Assembly: GCA_020137815.1 (NCBI GenBank)
Contig: CM035359.1
Span: 4,932,032 to 4,996,031 of the forward strand
Direction: 5' to 3'
DNA length: 64,000 nt
Source of the DNA: Hormiphora californensis
Taxonomy: Eukaryota > Ctenophora > Tentaculata > Cydippida > Pleurobrachiidae
Notes under the pieces: model-generated
Told to the model about the DNA's origin: nothing
Seen by the model: the letters and a program-made list of their open reading frames with translations, nothing else
The model's database searches: none
Position numbers and translations under genes: made by a program
In this document: piece after piece, positions 10,509 through 21,037 of the stretch
Layout of the letters: each line of letters starts with the position of its first letter
Numbering within the stretch: position 1 is the stretch's first letter

Positions 10509-12195
10509 GGCTAAACAAGTTAAAATTCAAAGCTAATATTCAAAGTAAATAATCAAAATAAGTTCAAAATAAGTTATTAATTTGTTTGTTATTATTTATT
10601 ATTCGCTAACTCCGTCTTATACGAGTTCGAAAATGGCTTATGATATCGCCATACTATTACGGGCGCGATTATAATCTGGGTGCCTTGCACCGTGTTAACA
10701 GGTGCGCCGTGCGTACTACCAAAAAAGTACACCTAAAAACACTTAGACCGACTTTTTACAAACGGCTATGCCGCACAACCACATGGCCGATTTGAGTAAA
10801 CTAAACGGTATCTGATAAAGAATCGATAGCCCTAATCGATAACCCCAAACAAAACCCTAACCAGACCCTAACAACAGCCCTAAACCGTCCCGACCGCCAA
10901 AATCGATGAATTGTAAATTGGTAGCAATGGAAGGCACCTAGATTTTAAATTTGCCCTACTATTTACTCTGCTCCAGGCTACCGTTCTCCTTGGCAAACAC
11001 TGCTGCACTGGTCCAAGCGCAGCGCTCTTCAACCGTTTTCCCCGAAAACCGACCAAAAGGCAAAACCGAATTTTGCACCAAAATTTTTGAAATTGCTGGG
11101 CTCCAAAATTTTGGAAAATCGTGGTTCGGATCGCGCGGCGATTGTAATTACGAGCGCGGCCAAAATGCAGCGCTAAAACTTATTGAATCAAAGCGCCGCG
11201 CATCATGTAAAGTCCATTTTTATTCAACTGTTCACCCTCCATGCTCATGCGCGTGCGATATTTAAATTTACGCTGCGCGCGCTACACGTTAACATGTGAT
11301 AAAGTCCATTTTTTTCAACTGTTCACCCAAAATTGAAATTTCTGTGAAATTTAAAATTTTCGTGGCGCGCGCTACACGTTAACATGTGATAGACGCGCAA
11401 AACAATTCCGCGCACGACTTTGGGGGGTGAACAGTTGAAAAAAAATGGAGTATAGACGCGCAAAACAATTCCGCGCACGACTTTGGGGGGTGAACAGTTG
11501 AAAAAAAATGGAGTACAAAGTCCATTTTTTTTCAACTGTTCACCCCCCAAAGTCGTGCGCGGAATTTTTTTGCGCGTCTATCACATGTTAACGTGTAGCG
11601 CGCGCAGCGTAAATTAAAATATCGCACACGCACGAGTTGGGGGGTGAACAGTTGAATAAAAATGGACTTTATATTTTGTACTTTTCAAAAAAGTTGTTCT
11701 CCAGCAAAAAAAAGACCCGTCCTTTTTTACTTTTTGAGCTGATCCAGTTGAAAAGCGCTGCCTTATCCCGCGCTGCGCGTGGCGCGGAACTATCGGGGGC
11801 CAGCAACGTTTGCCAACTGATCCAGCGAAAATTTCATGTTTTGTCCTCGGCATGATGATTGAGGAACCTCGGAACTTTTCAGATCGAGCACCGTGTGACC
11901 TGTTACGACCTGTCATAGCTCATAACAGCACTTTTGACGCGGGTCACGACTCACGAGTGCGTTGTGATTGGTCAAAACTGGTAATACTGTGCTTAACCTG
12001 AACATTTTCGAGGTTTCTCGTGTGCTACAGATTCATAATTATAATCTGGGTGTTTCTATCACGTCTGGTTTTCTTGTACATTTCCCTGAAGTTGTCTCTT
12101 CTACATCTGTAACTTGAACAAACGAGGTGCTGTTTCTTGGAGCTAAATAGCGATATATGTTTTAGCGTTGTATCATGGGGAAGACTTGAACTACA
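10509..12195. other. Intergenic stretch between ETFB and the oxygenase gene
   Basis: Divergent promoters would lie here. There is no convincing exon. Contents are AT-rich sequence, several GC-rich palindromic words (GCGCGC) and the foldback element at 11209-11671. Phrases of the foldback's flanks (AAAACCGACCAAAAGG and similar) look like older mobile-element remains. Confidence 0.5.
11209..11671. mobile_element. Nested foldback element, about 463 bp
   Basis: It begins AAAGTCCATTTTTATTCAAC and ends with the complement GTTGAATAAAAATGGACTTT. Inside, the same terminal phrase (AAAGTCCATTTTTTTCAACTGTTCACCC) occurs again at about 11301 and 11517, and in inverse form at about 11420 and 11480. Shared core words are CGCGCGCTACACGTTAACATGTGAT and CGCGCACGACTTTGGGGGGTGAACAG. 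The pattern is an inverted-repeat element with internal copies of its own ends. It encodes no protein. Confidence 0.8.
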
Positions 12196-13529
12196 ATGCC
12201 ATCACTAGAACAGGATTTCGTGAGGGAATTGGTAACATTTAACCAGGTAATACTGTAGGTTAACCAGGTTACTAAGAGGTAACTAATAGCGGTGCTGTGG
12301 TGTGTTTTATCACAGTCAAATTTTCAGAAAAATGTGGGGTATAAGAAGTGGGGCGAAGTTTCCAAGCAGCGAGATCTGGCTTTCAAAATTGCAATTTCAA
12401 AATTAAAAAGGTGAGTTTCTTTTGGCATTTTCATCTCGAAAGGTGAACAATCCTGGTAAACGTGCCACTCCTCAGTACAACGTGGCACGTTCATTAGTAT
12501 CCCTTCTGGACCAGAACTTTTCATTATCTATATTGCTGCCCAACGTTCAGCAAGATTGATACACTCGCAGTTACTAAGTTAGTATATTTTCAGGAAGTTT
12601 TACAAAGTGTTAGGTGTACTTATCGGTGTTTTAGTATCCTACTGGTTGTATAGTGTAAGTTGATAATTGTCCATTCCTTTCTCGCCCCTTCTCTCGCACC
12701 ATCTATTACACAACAACTAGTTGTGGTTGTGATACTTGTGTTACCACACCAACATGAACAATGTGATATTTCCATATCTCCAATCTACTTAGAGATGGGA
12801 GAGGCGAGATAAGTTTCCAAACAATGATGTTACCTACTTCACATGCACTCACATGTTCTATTTCATTCAGGTTGATATTGTGGGTACATTTACAGAGAGT
12901 GACTGTCTTGTTCCTTTTCCAGAGAGATTTATTGACATGTTCCGACCCTCGGTGAGTAATTAATCGATTCAATATTAAAAAGTAGTTCATTACGAATTGC
13001 TCTCAGGAGGGGTAACGAAACCAAATTACCAAAAACAAGTACTATCAACCAAGTTTATTCATTAGTTGATTGTGCGACTTAAGCAATGTTGCTGTCCTTG
13101 TTCGGAGAAATTAGCTTCTCCCTGATTAAAAACTCATATTCATTGTTATTTTACATGAAATAAATTTGCTCTAGGGTAAGTTTCTCCAACCAATCACATC
13201 TATTACTACAATGTGATCACACCTATTTCTCTCGTTGTTGCTCTTTCCACTCTTCTTCCTCGATATCCTTTCTGTCTTCTCGTCTGCATCCCCGCGGACC
13301 GTTCTCCATGCTCTCTAGGCGTCTGAGATGTATGCTCACCTCGGCGTCTCCGTCTCATGCGTGGAGCTGTCTCTGTAGTAGTCGCGATAGCATCGTGAGC
13401 TAGGGCCGTCGCTCTCAGTCATCAATCTCTGAGGGTCTCGAGTCTCGTGACTCTGCGTCTCGATCTCTCAGTGCGCGTCGTGCTCTACTCTCGTCTCCTC
13501 ATCCATTCGATCTCTCGCATCTCCTCACT

Positions 13530-13563
<34 letters not shown>

Positions 13564-16500
13564 CCCTCAGGTTTGCCGGTACTGGTAACGGACGGGATGA
13601 AGGGCTGGGAAACCGACCAATTCAACCTGCAATTCTTTGAAAAGCTATACTCGAACGTTACATTAGGTATGCTAGCCTCCAATTTGTCTCGCTGTTCCTC
13701 ATTCAACTGAAAGCTTTTGATTCTTGATTAAATTTTATTTCTGCAAAATCGTACTCTTATCTAATTCTACTAATCATTTATTAGTTAATTATTGTCATTT
13801 TCAGCTCAGTTGGATGATTGCCAATTCTTTGGCTATAAAACCTCCTTTGAGAACCTGTTCGAGGTGTTCCAAATGCCAGAAGAGAGAGCATCATTCCAAC
13901 CGGGTACAGAACCTTGGTATATCGGCTGGTAAGTAAAACACGTGTATAATAGTTTTGTTTGGTATTGTATTGTGTGATTAGCCTTGTTCGATCCTGCCTC
14001 ACTGCGCTTCACCCGGGCAGGAAAATATTTAAATGAGGGTGGTTAGAACATGACAATGATTTAGTTGCCACACTACGTGCACACTTAAATGTGGGTCTTC
14101 GGTCGGTCGGAGACAGTGCAGTCTTTTGTGATACAAGTGATTAGTAGCATGTGTAGTAGCCATAATGAGCTGGGGGTTATTTGTTTGTTTGTGATTGCTG
14201 CGTCTGCCGTCTAATGAGCTGGGGGTTTCATACCACTAAAAACATGGTCATGTGCATTGTTTCCTTTCTCTCTCATTTTCCCAACAAATTAATTACAACT
14301 TGTTTCGTTCATCATACACAACTCAAGGTGTAAAACTGGATAAATAATCGACAGTGTATAACAGTGTGTGCAAATTGTTAAGTGTGTGTGTGTGTGTAGT
14401 TGCAGAGGGGACCTCGATCCAGCCCTACTATTAGATAGTGGTCCTTCTCCAATACGAATTGTTCCTCTCTTTAAAAGTTGGGTACCATCTAACGGCGGGC
14501 CGCGTCTTCAGCCGAGTTCATTTCAGCAACCACAACTTCATCAGAGTCCCTGGAGAAAGAATTGGGGTTAGGGAGAGTTTTAGTTAGGGTTGCAGTTGAT
14601 TCGTTGAATGAAGAAAAGTTAGGTATCAGGAATATTTTAGGCTGCACGAGTGACAAAGGAATTTAGATGAGAACTGTCTGGAAAGATCATTTTTCCCAGA
14701 AAATGTTTACCTCATTTCGCGCGGTACGATCTTTCTTCATTTTTACCCTCCGTTGCCCCCTTCCCCAGCTGGATTGAGGGGGGGGTTGGGGAGGGGGGGG
14801 GGGGGGGGGTTTTTTTGGGGGGGGGGGTTTTTGTTGGGGGGGGGGGGGGGTTTTTTTTTTAAGGGGGGGTTTTGGGGTTTTTTTGGGGCGAGGTTCCCCA
14901 ATTTATTTAAAAGAGGAAAAAGGGGAAAAATTGGGGGGAGAGGGGTTTGTTATTTAAAAAAAATTTTTTTGGGGTTTTTTTTTAAAAAAAAAAATTTTGG
15001 GTTTAAGGGGTTGAAAAGTAAGGGTTTTTGGTCCCTAAAAGGTTTAAAACCCTTGGGAAAAAGGGTTTAAAATTATGTGGGTTTAAAAAAAAGTGTTTAT
15101 TTTTTGGTTTGTTTTTTTGGGGGTTTTTTTTTTTTTTTGTTTTTTTTTGGGGGGGGGGGGCTTTTTTTTTTTTTCGGTAATTTTTTTTTTTTTTAAAATT
15201 GTTTTGGGGTTTGATTTAATTTGCTTTATTGTTTTTTTTTTAAATTTTTTTTTTTTAAAATTTTTTTTTTGCCCCCCCCGTTGGGGAGAGGGTGGGGAAG
15301 TTAAAAAACAAAGGGAGGGGGGGAGGGGGGGGGAAAAAAAAAAGGGGGGGGGGAAAGGGAAAAAGGGGGAAAGAAATTTTAAAAAAGGGGGAGAAGAGGG
15401 GGAAGGAAAAAGGAAAAAAAACTTTGGGGGGGGGGTGGGTTTTCACCCTCAATTCCCCCTCTTGAACCCTTAAGGGGGGACGGGCCATTTATGGGGCATG
15501 GGAAATCAAAAAATTAAAAGGATCCTAGGGGTGGAAAGTCCCCCGGGAAAAAATTTTCTGGGTGTGGTGGGGAAAAAAATTTTTTTTTAAAAAGGGCCCC
15601 GGGGGGGTATTTGATTTTGAAAATGGGAAAAGGCAAAAACGTCAATTTTTTTTTCATCAATTTTTCCCCAAAAACCCTTTTTTTTTTAAATTTTTTCTTT
15701 TTCCCCCCCACCCCGGGGTTCCCCCCCGGGGGAAAAAAATTTAAACTTACCCCAATAAAATTTTAAGCCCCCCAAATCTTTTGAGATTAGTTAATTAAAA
15801 GGAAAAGTGTTTTTTCTTGGGGGGTTTTGTTTTGTTTTTTGTGGGCCCTGGAGGTGCAGGCTGGGGTTTTTTAAAACCTTTAAAAAGGGGGTGACCGGGG
15901 TTACAAAATTGGACTTTTATGTGGTCAAGACAAAGATCCCTTCAACCCTCTTTGTCTCTCTACTATAGTTTTTTTTTCCTCTCACAATCTCTTCTTCTTT
16001 TCTCTCACCATCTCTCTTTCTTCCCTCTGTCACCCTCCCCAGCCCCCTAGGTCCAGCCAAGCCCCAAACGGGGAAATTCACCAAGATAAAAAAACCGCTG
16101 TTTGAGAGGGGGGAAAAGGAGGGGGGGGCAAGAGGGAGAGAGAGAGAGAGAGGAGAGGAGAGAAGGAGAAATAAGAGAGAGAAAGGAAAAAAGGGAGAGA
16201 GAATGAGAGAAAGAGAGAAAAAAACACTGTTGCACTGTTTCGCACTCAAAACCTCCCCGACTTTAAGGGGGGGAGGAAGGGGGGGGGCCAAGGGGATGGG
16301 GTGGGAAAAAAAGGGGAAAAAAATTGGTACCTTTGGTGATAATCCCCCGGGGAAAATATTTTACTAGGGTGACACGCCCAAAAAATATTTGCGTAACGGG
16401 CCACTTTTTTAAAAGTTTCTAACTAAGCCAAAAACGCAGGGCCCCCAATTTTTGGATTGTAAATAAAAGGGGGAAAACCTCTATTTTAAAAAATGTTTTA

Positions 16501-17138
16501 ACCCCAACTCCTCCTGGGGTTTTTCTCCCTCTTTTTTTTCGGGCGGGGGGGGGGGGGGGGGGGTCGGGGGGCTTTGCGCTCCTGGTCTTTTGGTTGTTTT
16601 CTGGGCCCTGGTCCCCGCGGCCCCCTTAAAGTCCCCCCGGGCCCCTTTTTTCCCCTTTTCCCCCTTTTTCTTCCTTTTTCCCGATAAAAAGGGGATAAAC
16701 CCTTAAAGAAATTTTGGGGGTTTTAAAAAGGGGCTTTGGGGGGGAAAAAAAAGAGGGGGGGGGAAAAAAGGGGGGGGGAAAAGGGGGGGAAAAGGGGGAA
16801 AAAGGGGGGGGGACCCTTTTAGGGAAAAAAAAGAAAAAAAAGAAGGAAGGGGGAAAACCCAAAAAGGAAAAAGGGGGGGGGTTAGAGGAGGGTCTGGGGG
16901 ACTGTATAGTCGAACTCCTGGATACATTTAGGTTGAATAATACAAAATCGGGCAATAAGGTGAATCCTAGTCGTGTTCTGTCAACACTACTAACTGTACC
17001 AGAATCATATGGCACTGTTAGTGCAACTATTTCCCTGAAAAGCTAAACTATCGCTAAGTCTCAAGATCACAAGCCGGTCGCCATGAAACCCGTATAATTT
17101 GAATAGGGGTGTATCATCTGAAGACAGTTTTATAGTAC

Positions 17139-17178
<40 letters not shown>

Positions 17179-19518
17179 GAAGAGAGAGAGATAGATCATT
17201 GATGCAGAGATAGATGATAGAGAGTCAGAAGAGATGAGGAGATGAGCTGACGAGAGAGTATAGAGAGAGAGAGAGAGAAGAGAGATAGAGAGAGGAAGAG
17301 AGAGAGGAGAGGGAGGAGAGCGAGCAGAGATGAGTCGAAGTAAATGTAGAGGAGACGCAAATAAGATTAGATGAGACGCTGTGGAGAGACGATAGGGAGT
17401 TGGTTTATAAGCTGAAGGTGAGGACAGATTAGAGAGACTATATTAGATAGATTAGACTCATAGAGGTTAAAGTTATATCGTAATCACTATACCGATCGTT
17501 TTTAATAAATATTTATTGGCGGCACTTTATTTTATTGACAGGTATTATCGCAATTTTACCGCGGGTCCTACCGATATCTTTCATGCTTCTAAAATACAGA
17601 CGATAGCGAGAGTGAGATAGAGAGAAAGTAAGAGAGACCGAGCGGCAGAATCTGCCTTTTGGTCTCTATCTGGCAGACAGTCAATAGAGAGAAAGGTGGG
17701 GGTGAATTCTGCATCGCTTTGCAGCAGTTTTATAACTAGTTATTACCCAATAAATAAATAGTGAATGCCGAATAGTATAAGTTACCACTTTGCCTATCCG
17801 CTGCACCTCTTACATATTTTAATCTCATTTTAATTCAATTCAAATATTATAATGGTTACCATGGTATGCCATGAATTATATAACTGATTTAGGCAAATAT
17901 TTTTTCCTGGCAAAATAGTCAGTACATGTAACATAAAGAGAAAGAATGTACAAGTAGAGAATTAGTTTCGTGACCCAATATTTTTTAAATCGGATGGTTT
18001 TAATTTATCTACTGAAAAGCCCAAGTTTAGAAAGTATGTAAAAGTGAAATTCCAAATGTACGGCTAAAGGAGAACTAAAGAGCGAGTGTGAGAGAGCTAC
18101 ACACACACATAATGGAGAGGTTGGAAACTTAGCAGTTATAGCACGTGGAGCAGGTCGATTAAATCCGTCGGAATATGGTCGGGAGAAAGGCTACAATTGT
18201 CTGTATACGTGAATTATTAGGTATGTAAACCATGCATTTGTCTCTGAGCCAAAAGTAATGAACGAACTAAAGAAATGGATTTTTTTTTTTTTCACACATA
18301 CTCAAAGATTTGCCAACTCGATAGTAATGTTTATCATACACTATTCATTTTTATAACCGCCTCTCTATTCTATCGGCTCCGAGAGATTTAGTTAAGAGTC
18401 GGAGTATAAACGTAAAAAAGAGATCATCGGAGCAAACCCATCTTTCTGTCCTTTAGGGGTCGAATTTGATTGGCGTGAGTGTTTCCAGGGAGCTGAGGAA
18501 GCATTATACGGTCCCGTACTTTTATCTTCTTCAGAAAAATCATGGAGGGACGCAGGATAGATTGGGATGTTTTATTGGTCACCAGGTATACCGAGCAGCG
18601 GGTTGCACCCCTACATGTACAGATTGTTTACATTTCTACTAGGCGAGAGAGTAATAGTAAGATTGTTTTCTCTCTTTAACTATTGGCGGGGTGTAGAGTG
18701 GTACTTGTTTTACTAGGGAGAGGAAAATGTACTGAGTTTTACTTTTTTATTAATAATCAAGAAGAGAGAAATGTAAAGATTCGTTCTTTATGTGGGACTA
18801 GGAGTAGAGAGGAACAATGTAAATGAGATGTGTATACTTTTTACACTAGGGAAGAGGAAAGTACAGATTTGTTACTTCTTTACTATGGGAGAGCGAAGTG
18901 AGTAATAACAATTGTTTCTTTAAACACAGATAGATTGAAGTGTCCTAACATCCACATGGGCAGGCCCAGGTTAGGGGCAGGAAAAAGTGGACATTTACCC
19001 CTCCCCCGGAATGTTGGTATGAGTGTTCCTCTTCCCACAGTATCGTCGTGGAACCAAACAACATCTGTGAGTGTTACAATTCTCGGTTTTTTATCATACA
19101 GTTTTAGTTTTATTGCGATAAAAGTGGTTGTATTTTGTTTTGTTCAATCCTTTTTTTGTTTCCGGGGCACGGAGAGAAAGGGTCGAGCAATAAGGCAAGG
19201 TTATATTATTTTTTATTTAAGTGTATCAAATATATCAAGTGCATCTACTCAACTCTTAGTTATACGTTTTACTACTATTAGCAGGGAAGGATATAATATT
19301 AACGGCATCCCTTGTACCTCCGGGAGATCTGTTAGCCTATCTTTTACTGTACCCCTTGGAGACATTAGGAAACATTTATATTTAATGATTTAAATCAAAT
19401 CTGATTATTAATTTAATGAATCATTATTTCAGTTGTTTTCGATAGCAACCGGTGGTTTCATTCAACAGAAGTGCTACCCGGGGAATACAGTCTGACAATT
19501 GGTGCAGAGTACGATTAG
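12196..19518 (+). CDS. Membrane-anchored JmjC/cupin-8-like oxygenase, damaged reading frame
   Basis: Recognisable exons: 12196-12246 (MPSLEQDF...), 12316-12410, 12594-12654 (membrane anchor VLGVLIGVLVSYWLY), 12871-12951, 13571-13666 (LPVLVTDGMKGW), 13805-13928 (CQFFGYKTSFENLFEVF, GTEPWYIGW), 18457-18585 (ELRKHYTVPYF, RLGCFIGH), 18930-19066 and 19433-19518 (SNRWFHSTEVLPGEYSLTIG, stop). This matches a family of type II membrane cupin/JmjC-like proteins, presumed Fe(II)/2-oxoglutarate hydroxylases. WFHST carries the likely distal iron His. The proximal HxD cannot be read cleanly. Exons 12871-12951 and 13571-13666 do not join in phase, so an exon seems missing. Exon 18457 has surplus G bases at its start. 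In exon 18930-19066 one missing and two surplus bases hide an otherwise excellent match (GRKKWTF, PPPECWYEC). The damage is probably sequence error, but a pseudogene is possible. Confidence 0.65.
14750..16900. other. Abnormal homopolymer island inside the oxygenase intron
   Basis: About 2.1 kb in which most bases fall in runs of 3 to 14 identical bases (G, T, A or C) with abrupt transitions. The onset near 14770 and end near 16890 are sharp, and ordinary sequence lies on both sides. A pyrimidine-rich patch at 15930-16050 looks more normal. No gene can be read, and the apparent ORFs are simple Gly/Lys/Phe/Pro strings. It resembles basecalling or consensus failure rather than natural sequence. 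Confidence 0.8.
16901..18456. other. Rest of the large oxygenase intron
   Basis: It includes a GA microsatellite (about 17142-17175) followed by 280 bp of GA-rich sequence peppered with substitutions, then AT-rich intron. A possible acceptor with a short open stretch (GTATTATCGCAATTTTACC, 17541 on) does not match the oxygenase family at this position. Confidence 0.4.
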
Positions 19519-21037
19519 ATAATCTGATCAAGATGGGAACAGTATGACTAGGTGTGGGCACTGGGTCTACTATTCAGTTCGATTAGATCAGGACTGGGAC
19601 CTCCCCTTTTTCTCTGAGGATGACGAAGTGGTGAAAGTGAACTTTATTTTCCTATTTATTTTCCTTAATTCAGTAATTGTTATAATATTTTCTTGACCAC
19701 TCTAATATTTCCCCACGGGGAACCCGAAACATAATTTTAAGGAAAAAAGACTAAAGTTTAGTTGTGCGTGTGTGGTTATTCGATAGATCTTTGTCTACCA
19801 GAATTGTATATTTTAGTTTCAATTATTTCTTTGGCATTCAAAAAATAGTTGAAGTCGTTGATTCTAAAATTTGCCGCATCTGTCTTGGCTCTCTCAAAGT
19901 AATTCTGCTTCCTCTCTCTCTTGTACATATAGTACTCCCTCCCAATTCTCTCTATTATATCTCTATTATCTCTCTTCTTCCCCATCGAAGACAAATATTG
20001 AGTAATGAGACGGATCTAGTTACGCAGCGGTTTCGAGAACCTACACACTCCACACTGTGGCTGAGAATTGTTCTAGAAGGACGTTCTAGAACTATGTGTA
20101 TTGTGTATGCACCCCCTCTCCAACCCATCAGTCAGTCACAGCTCTTTTATCTTTACCTACTCAAATTGGTCACAATCCTTTATATGTAAACTACACACAC
20201 CAGTATAGGGACATCTGCAGGGTGAAACAGTGCAAAGCAGCCACTAGACATTGTTAGGTGTGAATCAGGTCATCATACAGTCCCCGTGTCATGGCCCATG
20301 GGTTATGAATGCTCCTTCATTATTATTAATTTCGCTCCAATAAAGAGACAGCTGTTTACTTTTGTACCGCGCGATATTCAACGCGCACAGAGCTGTAAAA
20401 AGTAGCGCGCGGGTAGTTGTCAGCACTTTTAGTCACGTGACATGTGTGTCCTATCCGCAGTTTGTCTTTCGCGCGATGAATCTCCGACAGACAGAAGTTG
20501 TCTGTTCGATGGACAGCCGACAGTGTAGACCGTCAACCCAGTCGAAACTTATCTGAGTCCTTTGAACCACTTCTTGGGGCATGTTTCCAGTATCAATTAT
20601 CAAACCAGACCTAATCGCCATCCGAAGGAATTGGAGAAAGTAGAAACCCTGATATGACAAAGTTTAACGAATTGAATAGGTTTACAATTAACTTTCTCTA
20701 CTTGTTATAAGTTAATCAACTTTCTCTACTTGTAATAAGTTAATTAACAAGAAGTGAATAAGTTAGGTATTAGTTAATTAAATTAATAACTGCCAATTGG
20801 AGGCACAACACGTTGAAAAATATATCTCTCGCTTTTCAAGAAACTCAAAGCCTACTTAATGACTCCGCTCGCACTTATTGTAATAAGTTAGTAATAAGTT
20901 AATTAAATTATTTAAATAGGGTTGAAAAATTAATTAAATAATGATAGGTCAAATACAAAGTCTTTCTCTTTTACATGATACAGTTTTTAAAGTCCTATAT
21001 TGTCCAAATAGGGCACCGACGAGTCAACATTTCCAAG
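19519..21037. other. Intergenic region, no gene recognised
   Basis: AT-rich sequence between two converging genes. ORFs here (for example 19764-20189) show no codon pattern or motif I recognise. Around 20350-20550 there is a CpG-richer patch (GCGCGATATTCAACGCGC, GTAGCGCGCGGG) that could be a promoter, but no gene start follows. Confidence 0.35.

Noticed and set aside
14753-17046. Gly/Lys/Phe/Pro-rich ORFs
   Set aside because: They arise from the homopolymer-inflated island, which is probably a sequence artefact.
17541-17610. Possible exon of the oxygenase gene after a TTTATTGACAG acceptor
   Set aside because: The peptide (YYRNFTAGPTDIF) does not match the family at that position. The exon at 18457 does.
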